In this document: positions 1-11,897 of the stretch, piece after piece
How positions within the stretch are numbered: position 1 is the first letter of the stretch
Layout: each line of letters starts with the position of its first letter
From: Rosellinia necatrix
Taxonomy: Eukaryota > Ascomycota > Sordariomycetes > Xylariales > Xylariaceae
DNA: 64,000 bases
Assembly (NCBI GenBank): GCA_021209875.1
Contig: JAGYVD010000009.1
Coordinates: 310,001-374,000 of the forward strand
Direction of reading: 5' to 3'
Notes under the pieces: generated by a model
What the model saw: the letters and a program-made list of their open reading frames with translations, nothing else
What the model was told of the DNA's origin: nothing
The model's database searches: none
Position numbers and translations under genes: made by a program

Positions 1-2620
1 GCCCCTTCAATGGCCCTAGGTCGCTTTAGTCCGGGCTGAGCCGATTTTAGAGCGCCAACGTGAGACTTTATCAACACCATCGCATGATTTTAGTCGCAGC
101 TGAGCACATATCGCCGCGGTGGAAAATCTAGCCTTCGAGATGCAAGTACGACAACTTGGTTACAGATGGTCCACTGAGCAAAATTCATGGAATACGCCCA
201 ATTAAAACTACTATTAAAAAGTATTGCACCGCCAGTCACTCAAATATTGAACCTCTAGAAGGACGCCTCGCATGCCACATCAATGGAATGACCCCCGTAG
301 CCAAGTTGACTGGTCATCTCGGTGGTCTACTTCGCTGTGGAGGTGTTTTAGCAGAGCTTGATTACGTCGTTCACTATGGTGGCTGGAAACCCTTGCTCAG
401 GTTTCCGATCGATTGCTCGGCCCCGATGGATTCTCTAAAAATGATATCATGCGACTTGTAGACTTCCGGTGTCGATGAGGAGTACGGGACTGTATTAGTT
501 AGCCTGCGCTGCTGCAATATCTCGCGAAGCTTATCTTGTGTAGAGAAATAAAGGATCCATGAATGCGATACGGCAGTGGGACATCTAGGAGGTCCCTTCT
601 CCATGGCGTAGAAAATACTTGATACCATAGATGAAGTCCCAGAGATTGAGGATGGGATGGTGAATGGAAAGGGGGGTTTTGCAACGGCACCTGGCGGCAA
701 AGACCATGCAAAGTGATGAAGACAATGAGTTTGCTTTTACTGGTGATTATCCAAAAATGTCCCCTGCAGAACGGGCCGAGGCGAAGGAGCGAGACTGAAG
801 ATAGGTTGAATCATTCGAGATGACCGAGTACTCTCCAAAAAAAAAAAAATGGCACCAAGGTGCTGGGTTCTATACAGAGAGAGCTACAGTGCTACAATCT
901 ATCACCACTAGGCAGATGTCAAGTGGAAGTGCTTCACTGCGAAGTCTAGTCACTAATAGGGGGTAGAAGCTAGGTCATAGGTAAGAAGTAGTATAGGGCT
1001 AAAGTTCGACCGTATTCATCGTCGGAGCTCCTATCCTCTGGGGACTCCTAATCCTTATATACACCAAAATTCCACTAAATATGCACTGTAGGGTAGCCGG
1101 TGACACGTCATGCAGCTTATCCGCTTTATTGCGTGATTATGACGCTGAATGGATGGTTCCGTCCAGTTACCCGCTACAACAATCTTATTGCAAAAATATA
1201 TCACCGACTCGTTAAGATCTATTTATATATAAATTACAACATTTTCCAATGTTGATAAATGGAATGAAAGCCATATGTTGACCTAGAAAACGCAATTTCG
1301 GCATTCGAAGACAGACAAGATCTCCCATCGTCCCCGAAGCTCTCAGGTGTTAACTCGCTCTAGTTTGCTATGGCAATTCCTAGACAGACTTAATCCACTT
1401 GAACTTAAACCACCCCCTCTCGTGAGGTCGGCACTTAATTTGATACATGTTAAAAGAGAAGTGGTAAGTTTCCTGTATTATTTTGTGCTTAATCTGAACA
1501 TATATAATGATCTTAATAAGACGACCATTTCATCAGCGATTGTTGAATTCGAGACACATTGTGCTGATTACGTATTGGGAATCACTAAAGTCGAGACAAC
1601 AACACGAAGCCTTATTTATACCTCTGTTAGAATGAGCAAAAACCTAGGCCGGTTGTGGTTTTCAGTTATGCCGCGACGATGAAAACCGAGAAAATCAAAA
1701 TCAACGGGTGTAAGCTTAACAAGGTCTTCGCCTTGCCACGCGGCAATTCAATCTCCGTCTCGTCGCGTTTATGGGTGTGTCCAACGATGGCATTGCCCGC
1801 ATTACCGGCAATGTTGATACACGGGAGGATTTGTAAAGGCCGTCATCGGGAACCTTTTGTAGTAGATGCGTAAGAGGGGATCGGTTACCATCATACGTGC
1901 TCACAAGAATTGGTTCACGAGACGGGCGGCCCTATATGCCATTATCAATCAAGGAGAAATAGGCAAAATTAAGCGAGATAGAGAAGTACGGAAATTTAAA
2001 AGAGGATGAAGTGGGAACTACAAAACGAAAGGATGCAGTGGAGAGAAATAATACCGATGTCTTCTGGCCATGTAAGTTGGAAGAGACACTTGAGGGAGGC
2101 CGAATGAACGTGGTTATGAGATCCACAGCGACATTTCTCTCCAAATTTCACTACTTCATGTATAATATCTGTATTGATCATGGAAAGTCATTGTTGGTAA
2201 CGTTCGCAAGGTCTGCTTGCGTCTGTGCCTTGGCAGAATACAATGTATAAGTCGGGAAACCCGTGATCACATAAGAAGGAAAGAACTTGTCTAGTGTAAT
2301 AGAAAAGGTGTTGGTTATGGGATTAACAGCAGTTCGGACTGTGACGGTTCAGAGTGGCAAGGAGTGAAGTAACTAGGCGTTAAGGATTTGTGACTGTTCC
2401 AGGGGACAAGTAGGCTTGTTGTATACAGCGTATCATGGACGTAGTTCAATATACCGTATTTATTAGCTATAAAGGTCGATGCATGACAGGTTGAGCTACT
2501 AGGCATTATGATTTATTTGTTTAGCTAAATCATCGATTGGTAGCCTGCCGGGGGAACGGTTAAGAGTGAGTTTTGAGTATCTCGACAGGTTTCAGAATCA
2601 TGTTCAAATAACTAGACGAA
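1..2620. other. Left-end spacer without a convincing gene
   Basis: Several open frames of 60-110 codons occur on both strands, but none shows a recognisable domain, codon regularity or a coherent exon chain. The only stretch that reads at all like protein is a minus-strand tail at 1666-1838, listed separately. The right edge is the stop codon of the minus-strand esterase. Confidence 0.5.
1666..1838 (-). pseudogene. Possible C-terminal remnant of a secreted or GPI-anchored protein
   Basis: On the minus strand an open stretch of about 55 codons reads ..NIAGNAGNAIVGHT.. and ends in a hydrophobic tail (LHPLILIFSVFIVAA) directly before a TAA. A short hydrophobic extreme C-terminus is what a GPI-attachment signal or a tail anchor looks like. 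Upstream the frame is closed by a TGA, and I could not join it to a convincing exon, so it may be a relic or chance. No family is recognised. Confidence 0.22.
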
Positions 2621-4352
2621 TTAATAGCTGTCTTGATCGTTCCAATATAACGTCTCATGGAAGACCCTATGTGGTATAGCTTGTTAATTATTCTGTGCCT
2701 ATTCAACTTGAAAATAGACAGGCACGTGTTCCCAATATTTGAGAGGACGAGTGTGGTTATGGAGGTAGAATAGACGAGAAATACGTACTCAGGACCAGTG
2801 GCAACTAAATCCCAGCCGAAGGTCAATTTGATATATTGAAGCAGGTGACTAGCGACCTTTATTGCACCGACGTCGGTGGGATGATATTGAGGGCCGATAT
2901 CATTGTGTTGTAGGATCCCCTTCGTTCGAAAATAGTGGACGAATGGTTTACTTGGCGTATCAAGTGTCTTGGTTGTGTTCGTCGTGCCATCCCATATTAT
3001 TGGCGCTGATAGGTACTCGTCCACGTTGAAGTAGGCTACTATGTCCTCTAGTTCCTGTTGGAATCCCTGGTTTTGACTATAGCTGTTACCGTATTGGTAG
3101 AATCCAAGCCAAAGTTCCTGGAAGTAAGTGGTCAAGCGGTTAGTCACCATCATCGACAATACAAGAAAACGTGACTGGCGGGCGCACAAGGCTCGGAGGG
3201 ACGACGTAGGAGAACGTCTTGGGGGTTTCGGAATATGCGCTCATAAGTATTTCTCCATACCATAATTACCACCTGAGCGTCTGGGTATTTGCCGTGAACA
3301 CCTTGGATCAGTTTCTTATAGGCATCGACATAGGCCGTGGCGGATACGTTGTTCGCTATATTGTTGTCGTTCGTACCCAGGTTGATGACGACAATGTCGG
3401 GAATAGTCTCCATCTTCTCGAAGTCCCAGGGCTCAGGGTTGTCTTGAACGTCATTAGTGACTGACTACTCGATGCCGGTGGCGAGTGCAGAGCGAAGATC
3501 TCCTTCAAATGCCACCCGTTCGTGTGAATGCAAGCAACATACCGCCCCAAATCGTCGCCGCTCGCCAGCTTGTGTCAGAGGAATAGAACCACTGATGCAC
3601 TTGTCCCCGTGGGTTGCCCCAACACTCTTGATCTGTCACGCATATTCCCGGGAATGCGGTTACGTAGTACTCGGTTTCACCTAGTCCTTCACCTACACCA
3701 TAAGCGAAACTTGACAGACTTTCGTAGCTCTGAAAATCGCCTGCCGATAGACTGTCCCCGATGAATTCTATAGTTCGTTTGTAGGGCGGAATCTTGATTA
3801 GTGACGCTCCAGAAGCGACGTGAACTTTATCAATCTGGACCCCATAACCCCAGTTCGAAACGCGCATTTCGAATCGCTGCGGAGTTACCGGGTATGTCTC
3901 ACCAACCCCGGGTGTCCCGGAGGTGACAAGCAAGTGTGTTCCTCCTACAGTGACATTGGTAAAAGTCCAATCCATGCCACTGATGCGATACCCAACAAGG
4001 GTTCCATTTATCGTGTTTTCGCCGAAGGTGATGGCGACCGTGTCTCCCGAGAAGCCAAAAACAAGCCCGGGGGCTCTTCTTGATTGTCAGGTCGATCTAC
4101 TATCACACGCCTAAAACGGATGTCCACTTACGACCAATACGACACCTTTTTCGAATCCCAACGGCCTTTATATGATATCTCTGCAGCGGTTGCATCGTAC
4201 GTGTGAAAATCGTATGCAGCGGCGTCAACTTTTGTTTCGGGGAAATTGGTATCCCTCACTTGGCCATTCTGGAGGATCGTGCACTCAGCAAGAAGGCCTA
4301 GCGTTAGGGACAGGACCCAAGTCTTGAGCTTCATATCGAGGGATCTACGCAT
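2621..4352 (-). CDS. Secreted SGNH esterase, carbohydrate esterase family 2-like
   Basis: Predicted secreted serine esterase of the GDSL/SGNH fold, closest in layout to fungal CE2-type acetylxylan/acetyl esterases, which remove acetyl groups from plant polysaccharides. I infer five exons: 4352-4132, 4078-3543, 3442-3261, 3117-2789 and 2666-2621. The introns are 53, 100, 143 and 122 bp and all keep frame. The protein is 437 aa from the Met at 4352, or 431 aa from the Met at 4334, which directly precedes the signal peptide (MKLKTWVLSLTLGLL) and is my preferred start. A beta-sandwich N-terminal part is followed by the nucleophile block EFIGDSLSAG (Ser near residue 183), the block INLGTNDNN, and the catalytic His in HPTDVGA (near residue 392). 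A 46 bp last exon supplies the family-like end HETLYWNDQDSY. No disabling change is seen. Family is fairly sure; substrate is inferred. Confidence 0.86.
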
Positions 4353-5640
4353 GGAGCGATGACAACTGTCATAACAACGAAGAAGAGCACAGCGCCATTA
4401 TGGAGCTGCAGAGGAGGCGGTTACTTTATGGCTCCCACGCGTGGAGCCAAATCGACACTCAATTTCATGGGAGTCTGACAAATCGGAGGGGTGTTCCCCT
4501 CTTTGCCTCGGAGGCGGTATGCGGCGCGCATTTCCGAAGCGGACCAGGAACACCATTTTTCAAGCCCTTCCATAGTAAGTGTTGCTGGATAGCAGCTCAT
4601 GCGGCGAATGCATGTCCTGGGAGATTCAGTGACATGGGAGCATAAAATCGAGCAGGCACCGCTCGTTCGAGCTCCTCTTGTAGCGTTATTCACCCTATAA
4701 CCACGCACTAGAACGGCTAAAATGTAATCGAGATGGGATAGACAGCCAAGAGTTGTCTGTTCATGGTGGCGCTCATAAGTGGCTATGTGCCCAGCCAACC
4801 ACTGAATAATTGATCGTGGGGTTCAGCGGCTTGACAGGTGCGTGTAATAGGTAGGGACCCCCGCCGGCATCGCGGTGGCTTGAATCCGTTCCCAATCAAG
4901 AAGGGTGCGTGCGGCATGGGAGGTAGTTATGTAGTGCATGTAGTGTTATGGATGGAGTGTAGTGTAGCGTAGTGTAGTGTAGTGTATATATTGTGGATGA
5001 GCCGGGGATATATGTATGCAAGATGATGCACGTGTAAGCGATCATGCCCCCCCCCGGCAGCTGAAGCAGAATTGCATGGATCCAAGATGGGATTCGTCGC
5101 ATCGAGGTCGGCCATGCTGCCTTGCCTCTCGGTCCCCCGCCGAGGCGGGACAGCGCAACTCACGATAAATGAACGGGCTGGTTAGATGAATCGTACGATC
5201 TCTCGCGCGAGCCTCATCGGGCATGAGCCCAGGCGCAGATGTGCTGATGTGATGTCGAAGTACGGGTGAGACACGGACGGCCTCGGGAGATCTCGAAGAC
5301 CATCGGGCCCAAAGCAGAAAAACAAGGGGATAAACATACGACACGGCGCTCGTGCCTGAATGCAAGACGCCAACTCCGGCACTCGCAGTCAGGGTCATGC
5401 CTGGAATGACCTGATGGGCTCGCTGGCCGAAATCTCGCAATTGTGCAATCAACCGCGCCGCAAACGCGTCGAAGTGGACGGGAATCGTTTTCCCTCCTTC
5501 GATGCTACATACTACCGTGCTGGACCTTGTCGAATCAGCCGCTGTGCGCGTGTCATGGACAAGGATGCCATGCAATATCGTCGGCTATATAAAGGGCCTG
5601 TGCATTCCTCCGATGTACAGCAGCCTTAAGCCAGATACAC
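4353..5640. other. Spacer between esterase and microsatellite tract
   Basis: About 1.3 kb with overlapping short open frames on both strands but no recognisable product. A TAGTG/GTAGTGTA-rich stretch lies at 4920-4990. The first bases up to about 4400 probably hold the esterase promoter; no clear TATA element was picked out. Confidence 0.4.
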
Positions 5641-7020
5641 AGGTACCTAGGTAGGTACTGAGTTAGTCTGCCTACTTAAGTAGGTAGGTAGGTAGGTTAG
5701 ACTACCTAATGGGCGAGTGATGAGTGATTTGTATGTGTGAACAAGTAGGTAGTAGGTAAGTAGGTAAGTAGGTAAGTAGGTAGGGAAAGCACGTAGGGAT
5801 GTTGGTAAAGTGCATATGTAGGTCGTACTGACAAGATACCTACCTACCTACCTACCTATATGTACTACCATATAAGCAAGCCTAACTTAGGAGGTAGGTA
5901 CCCAATTACCTACCTACACTACTATACATGCACAAGGCCCGTGGGGAGGACAGGCAGGCAGGCAGTTGACCGATTGTTGGATTGATTGTTGGATTGGGGG
6001 CCTTCTATGGGACGACATAACAAAGTCCGATTTGAGCCGAGGATAGGTGTCTGTGTACCACAGGGTACAGGACGTAAATACAGACCTACACTACTCCTTG
6101 CCCTAAGTACACGTGTAGGTGCTTAGAACGATGTAGTAGGCGCAAATATACAAGTGCATTTGCTGAGCGCTCCCTGGCGAGTGCGTAACATATGCACACC
6201 AGATAATATTAATAAAAAAAGGTTATCTGCGTCAGGTAACTACCGGGTTGGACCCGAGACCGTGTCTCGGTGGCTTCACATGTGTTCTTGGCAATCCGGG
6301 GACGACGAGCGAAGGCTTAGACAGAACCTGGAGAGAATCCCCAATGACCTGTTGAAGGATCCCTGTCCATAGTCCCCTGTTTTGCCCCGCTAAGGCTCCT
6401 CTTGCGCTATCTATCTAAGGCACGAACGTAGGTACCTAGGTAGTACACACAGACCGCAGACAGGAAGCTGGTAGTGTAGAATTTCTCCTCCGCCCACCGA
6501 TGCACCAACGACCATCCCGATGGGATTTTTTGCTATACTTACCTCTCTAGCCTCCAAAACACCAAGTTGTACCTTGGGCCACCTTATGATACTGCCTCCA
6601 AGTTGGTGCCTTGGGTTAGGCTAACAGGTAGGCACGCTACTCGCAGTGCCCAGTATACCCAATTACTGTAGGTAACCTTATCGGTGCAGCAGGTTATACC
6701 TGCCGGGCAGGCCTTCCCTCTCCGACTTTTCCCAGGATCCCCAGGAGAAGGCACAGACCGAAAAATACATATCCTACCCATTGTGCTGTAACACCTCGGC
6801 GTGGCGTGTTGCACGAGAACTACATACCTATGGACACTACCTACGTAGTACCTTCCTGCTTACCTACCTACCTGCTTACCTACCTACCTATCTATCCTAC
6901 CTATCTATCCTACCTACTTACCCAGGAATCCCACCTGGGTAGTACGTAGGTAGTGTGCGTGCCAGATACCTGCCTGTCTACTAGACTACCTACCTACCTA
7001 CCTACCTACCATATAGACAG
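5641..7020. repeat. Dispersed TAGG/CCTA microsatellite clusters
   Basis: Runs of the tetranucleotide GTAG/TAGG (or its complement CCTA) occur at about 5641-5700, 5740-5910, 6420-6450 and 6840-7020, on alternating strands, with unique sequence between. Adjacent opposite-strand runs can pair with each other. Shorter runs of the same unit recur at 12,420-12,490 and 22,085-22,170. No gene is supported in this interval. Confidence 0.75.
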
Positions 7021-8429
7021 ACCAGATACCTAATTTAGTAGCAGCTTCAGCGACGTCACGGGTCGCATGAACAGGGCTCTCTCTCTCGGACCGTGGTCGT
7101 ACATCGCTCTGATTATCATCACACCACCCTCGCCTCACCCGGGCCTACATAGCGCGTGCAGACGCATCTACACAGCTTCCCGTTCCGTCCAACACCCGAG
7201 TCCACGCTGAGACGACCGAGCGTCGACCACCGACCAAAACGAATAAAACCCCGACTCCATCGTGACGCACGATCGACCGGGCTGCTGCAAGAGATCAAGA
7301 GAGCAGAGACCTAAGGAAACGAAATACTAAGAACCCTGGAAATCCGACTTGTGCCAATTCTACAAACCGTCAGCAGCAAAGTGTCGGTGTCGTCGTCTTG
7401 GTTCTTTGTTGCTTAATTATTATTATTATTCTTCTTCTTCTTCTAATTTTTACTATTTTTGAAAATTTGGGGGTTTTATTTTATTTTATTTTGGTATCAC
7501 CGACATTGCGACCAAGGCAGAATCGAAGTTGGGCTCCTCTGCCCAAAATCCCAGCTCTCGTCGCTTGCCCCCCTTGTCCCCTGCGAACGCCTGCAGCCAT
7601 TCCATCGATCCTGTGATCCCAACAGCCCAACATACACATACAGACACACGCACACCACACCTCCATACACACACCTCCATACACGCACCTCCATACACAC
7701 ACCATACACGCCATACACACCATAAACTCCATACCTCGGTGCCCTGCGCCTTTTTACCATTCACTGCTGCGCTGACCTACCTTGCGTGGGTTACGGGAAA
7801 GTAATCAAGTCAGCAGAAGCAGAGGCGGAAGAAGAAGAAGAAGAGAAGAAGAAGAAGAAGAAGAAGAACCAAGAGAAATATAAAAATAGGGAAGAGAAAC
7901 GGAGAGACGGAACGAATAACGGGGGCCTTTCGACCTCGCCCCTCGGCCGAACCAACACCACACCTGTCGCCGCGCGATGACATTGGAGCTTGTCATCTTC
8001 ACCTCGAGACAATGAAGCAGCTGTGCGCCCCGGTAGATTCGACGCTTGATTTGAGGGTGTCACACTTACACCCCCCTCCGCCTTCTCTTGTTCTATCGAC
8101 CCGACTTGAGACGACGTTGCATCCGCATCCGCATTTGCATCTGCCCCGCCTGCGCCAACCACACTCAACCGCCCCCCTGGCCCTACCGAGCTGTGCAGTG
8201 GTTGATTTGATCGCTTGGTTGCTTGGTTGCTTGGTTGCTTGGTTGCTTAATTGATTGCTGGCTGTAGCAGCCGACCCGACGCCGCTGTAGACCGTTTTCG
8301 TCCACTCGGCTCACTTTTCTATAACCGCCCTCCTCCCCTTCCTCCTCCTCCTCCTCCTTCCCGTCGTCGCCGCCGTTGTTCTGGACGCTGCACGCCCGCC
8401 AGTGGTGCTCCCGTCGTGGGCCGCGAGAC
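7021..8429. repeat. Low-complexity leader upstream of the CNL1-like gene
   Basis: A chain of simple repeats: TTA/CTT triplets at 7411-7450, TTTTA repeats near 7470-7495, a CACACCTCCATA-type minisatellite at about 7632-7733, a GAA tract at about 7826-7870, a GCTTGGTT octamer tract at 8208-8250, and a CCT tract at 8334-8362. The region probably contains promoter and 5' untranslated sequence of the gene starting at 8430. The open frames crossing it have the biased composition expected of such repeats and are not called. Confidence 0.65.
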
Positions 8430-8984
8430 ATGCCGTCGACGGAGGCCAACACTGTCGAGGATACGCAATTGGGTCTGACAGAGGAGGAGATCGCGCTTCT
8501 CCGATACCACCAGGCCCAAGCTGCCGGTTCCTCGTCCTCCCGCGCTGCCAGTCGAGCCTCGTCGCAGGGTCGCTTGCTGCTGGATAGCTCGAGCCTCGCC
8601 TCCCTGTCGCATCACCTCGACCGGCTGATGCAGCAGATCCAGGTCCGCATCGAGTATCTCAGCGAGCAGAGCTCCATCGTGACAATGCAGCAGTATGACC
8701 GCGCCGGCAACCTGGTGGATAATGCCGATGCTGAGATTGCGCGCTTCCAGGACATTATGAGCCAGATCGACGAGCTCGAGGTCGACTTCGACCGCATCGC
8801 CCACATCCGGGATATCGTGAGAGACTACCGCCTGCGCGTCGAGCAGCTGGAGCGCGAGCTCGAACAGTCCAACTCCTCCTCGCGTCGCGATCGCGATGGC
8901 CATCGCCATCACCACTCGCACCGGCATCACGGACATACCCACCGTCATGAGAGCGGTTCATCCGGTCGCCGACACCGACATTAG
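8430..8984 (+). CDS. Coiled-coil protein resembling BLOC-1 subunit CNL1
   Basis: Single-exon protein of 184 aa from the Met at 8430. That start is preferred over the in-frame codon at 8376 because the extra 18 residues read like leader sequence and conservation-like text begins with MPSTEANT. Order: an acidic N-terminus with LTEEEIALLRYHQAQA, a Ser/Ala-rich linker, then a coiled-coil core (about residues 55-150: LSHHLDRLMQQIQVRIEYL, EIARFQDIMSQIDELEVDF, RLRVEQLERELE), then a His/Arg-rich tail. The core pattern fits the cappuccino/BLOC1S4-like family. In yeast, Cnl1 is part of the endosomal BLOC-1 complex that helps control Rab5 cycling. Assignment is from pattern memory only; another short coiled-coil family is possible. 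Confidence 0.6.
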   Translation: MPSTEANTVEDTQLGLTEEEIALLRYHQAQAAGSSSSRAASRASSQGRLLLDSSSLASLSHHLDRLMQQIQVRIEYLSEQSSIVTMQQYDRAGNLVDNADAEIARFQDIMSQIDELEVDFDRIAHIRDIVRDYRLRVEQLERELEQSNSSSRRDRDGHRHHHSHRHHGHTHRHESGSSGRRHRH

Positions 8985-10249
8985 ATGGCGCGATCTCCTG
9001 CCCGCTATACCGTGCAGGGCGATGCGAGATGAGAGGTGTTCATGTTTTGCGATATGAGCGGCTTGCACGATCATGAGCCGAGCCTAAGTTAGGGAGAGCT
9101 CCCAGCTGATGCAGATAAGAGACCGGACAAGCCTCCAGGCGAATAGGCACGCGACAACCCTACCACACTATATCCAAAGCCACGTGGTATAAAATCGCCA
9201 ACCGGAGCAACATAAAAGCAATCGATGCTGGCCAATTGCTCAACATGATTGAACGCAATAGTGGACGCAATAACTGGCCACTTTGTCTCCATCTCCCTTA
9301 CGAGCACTGAACACAATCCATACAACCCATGTCAAAATTAAGCTAAACGGAACGAGAAGGAGAAAAGAGAAAAAAAAAAAGAGGGGCCGTTGGTTTACAA
9401 TCACCCACGACTATTATACCTGGTTAGAAAATAGCGAGAGCCTCGCGGCTGTAGGAGACGGTAGAGTGAGAAATAGCCTCGCGGCTGCGTCATGAAACAT
9501 TGAAATTTCCCTCACACACACAGAAACGGCGTTCGGGGGGTTCGGGGTTTGACCCTTTTCTTGTTTCCTATTCTTGCATCCATATCCTTGAATTTAATGG
9601 ATAGGGGCGGGTCGGTTAGGTTTAAGTTTTTCTCTCGCGCCTTGAGCGATTTTATCCCACCTTTATTTAATCTTGATTTTCATGATGGATCATTTTTAGG
9701 GGTGTTGGATGGGGATTGTTGGGTCGCGAATCATGATACCATTTGTTAGTTTAGCTCCTCGCACTCTGTTTTGGTTTAAAGGGCTCAGAAACTATGAGAG
9801 ACAGCGCTGTTGAAGCGTCGATTCTGAGAGTATACAAGAGATGTGTAATAAAAGTTATTTGAACCTCCCCTTCACCTTCGACACATGCTAGATGTTACAG
9901 ACCGAATCAACTATTCTTGTGGGAGATGGTCCTTCGTTAGCACCTCGCCAGGGATGTGAGACACTCTCGTTATGTATTGATGACCGTTATAATGCCATTC
10001 AAAGGGGCCGTCCCCGTTCCGGCTGGGGCCGAGGATGGTAGCAAGCGCGACTCTATATACATGACCTGCGTCCCGAAGAAAGCGTCTATATGAGATCCAG
10101 ATCCGTAAAAGCTAGAAGCCCTGATTGGGTCCCGATCCTGTTTGTCGTTTCCTTTCCGCACCCTACCGTCCTTCTCCAGGTCGCTCTAAAATGTTGCTAT
10201 ACAACCTTCTGGTTTTGTTTTTGTGGTTTGACCCCCCCCGGTGTCTGCT
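8985..10249. other. Convergent intergenic spacer
   Basis: This lies between the 3' ends of the CNL1-like gene (plus) and the Spp1-like gene (minus), so it should hold both untranslated tails. An AATAAA-like signal (TGTAATAAAAGTT) lies near 9844. A short direct repeat containing GCCTCGCGGCTG occurs at 9439-9450 and 9476-9487. No gene is supported. Confidence 0.5.
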
Positions 10250-11897
10250 TCAATTCTCGCTCAAGACCTCCACGTAGTTATTCTCGAGCTGGCGCCTCTC
10301 GTAGCGAGCCTCGGCGGCCTCGCGAACGGCGGCCTCGGCCTCGAGCTTGGCGGCGGCGGCGGTGGCGGTCTCCTTGATGAGGACGCGGACGACGCCCATG
10401 AGGAGCTTGTACCAGCCGGCGTGGGGCTTGCAGCGCTTGCGGTCGCAGGCGCCGCGGATGGCCGGGTCGGCCGACGGCTGCTGGTGGTGGTGATGGACGT
10501 CCGAGGCGGAGGCGGAGGCGGAGGCGGCGGCGGCGACGGCGGCCGGGGCCGGGGCCGGGGCGTCGAGCCTGCCGGCCTTGAAGACAGCCTGGCCCTCAGG
10601 CCCGTCGAGCCAGGCGGCGAACTGGACGCGCACAGAGACGGCGTCGAGCCGCCAGTCGTAGCCGCAACTGTCCTTGGTGAACTTGCCGGCGTCCACGGCG
10701 GCCTGGCGCCGCGAGTTGGTCCAGTCCAGCAGCTGCATCATCTTCTTGTACTGCACGATCTCGTTGCCGAGCGCGAGGCGCTCCGCCGCCGACGTCTGCA
10801 GGAACGCTTGCTCCTCCTCGCTCAGGACGTCCGGGCGCGTCGGGAGGCCGTTGGCCCAGAGGCCTTCTATGTTGCCTAATTTCGGAGCGTTAGTCTCGGG
10901 AGAAAGAGAAGAGAAAAAAAAGAAAAGGAGAAAGAGAGAGAGAGAGAGAGGAAGAGATAGAAAGAGGGGGTTGGGGGATAAGACGAGACGTTTTTATATG
11001 AGCCGCCGGGGGGTTGGTATCTATCTAGGTGTGTTTGAATGGCATGGGATGGGATAGGAACAAGAAAGCTTGGGAAAGCAAGAGCATACCGAATGGCTTG
11101 TCGCCAAGTTTCCAACCGTCTCTATCCGCGGTGGCGATGAGCAGGCCGATCAGGTCCTCTTGTGTGAGAACCTCGAGAGCGGTCTTGGAGGCGGCCTTGG
11201 TCGGTAGCGTGGCGATGATAGACGCCCACCAGGCGTCGCAGTGCTCGTTGGAGCAGAAGACGCTCCTCTCCTCGAGGACGTCGCCGTATAGGCGGGCGAC
11301 CCTCTTGCAGGCGGGCAGCGAGCACATCTTCTTGTACCGGGTGTAATTACGCTTGCCGTCGGTGCAGTTGGGGCAGACGAAGCGCTCGACGAGGTGCTCA
11401 CCGACATCCTTGTCGAGGTTGACACACGTGCCGTGGAACCAATCCTCACAGACATCACATCCGATCATCCATCGGTGGTCGTCCGGCCCCCGGCATAGGC
11501 AGTAGGGCCCGTTGTCCGTCTCGTCATCCCCGGAGCTGCTCTCCTCGCCGGCCCCCCTCTCGGCAGCCCGCGCCGACCTGGGCTTTGCCGACCTGGGGCC
11601 TTTCGTCTTCTTGGACGGCTTCTTGGTGGCGGCGGTGCCCTTCTTCCTAGGCGCGGACCGCATCTTGGAGGATCCTGCAGGTGACGAGGTTGGTGGCGGA
11701 TTCTTCTCGTCAGGATCCGGCATCAACTCGAAGCTTGCAAAGACATGGGAAGCGCTGCTCGCCTGTAGCGTCGTTAGAGCAAGGGGCTCAACGCTATTCG
11801 TCATGCCGCCAACCGCTTTGTTGTCAGTGCCGGTATCCCACCCAGCGGCGCCGCCCATCTCCACGTCAGCACCGCCTGCGGCCTCGTGATCCGACAT
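10250..11897 (-). CDS. SPP1: PHD-finger subunit of the Set1/COMPASS complex (Spp1/Cps40-type)
   Basis: Predicted 477 aa nuclear protein of the COMPASS histone H3 lysine-4 methyltransferase. In this family the PHD finger binds methylated H3K4 and the C-terminal part contacts Set1. Two exons: 11897-11090 and 10875-10250, joined across a 214 bp intron (GTATGC donor, AAATTAG acceptor, GACTAAC branch site) in phase 1. A low-complexity acidic/Lys-rich N-terminus is followed by the PHD finger at about residues 130-180 (YCLCRG, GCDVCEDWFHGTC, FVCPNC), a second Cys cluster (KMCSLPACKR, FCSNEHCDAWW), a helical segment (AAERLALGNEIVQYKKM) and the conserved CDRKRCKPHAGWYKL motif near the C-terminus. All expected zinc ligands are present. 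An Ala/Ser-rich and poly-His insertion precedes that last motif. Confidence 0.9.

Noticed and set aside
1263..1350. Protein-like text VDLENAISAFEDRQDL on the plus strand
   Set aside because: Short, bounded by a stop upstream and an early stop after, with no start or splice partner; insufficient for a gene call.
5641..7020. TAGG runs as telomeric repeat
   Set aside because: The unit is TAGG/GTAG, not TTAGGG, occurs on both strands and lies within gene-containing sequence.
10241..10879. 212-codon plus-strand frame opposite the Spp1-like gene
   Set aside because: Gly/Val/Ala-rich antisense of a GC-rich coding exon; the minus strand carries the conserved zinc-binding protein.
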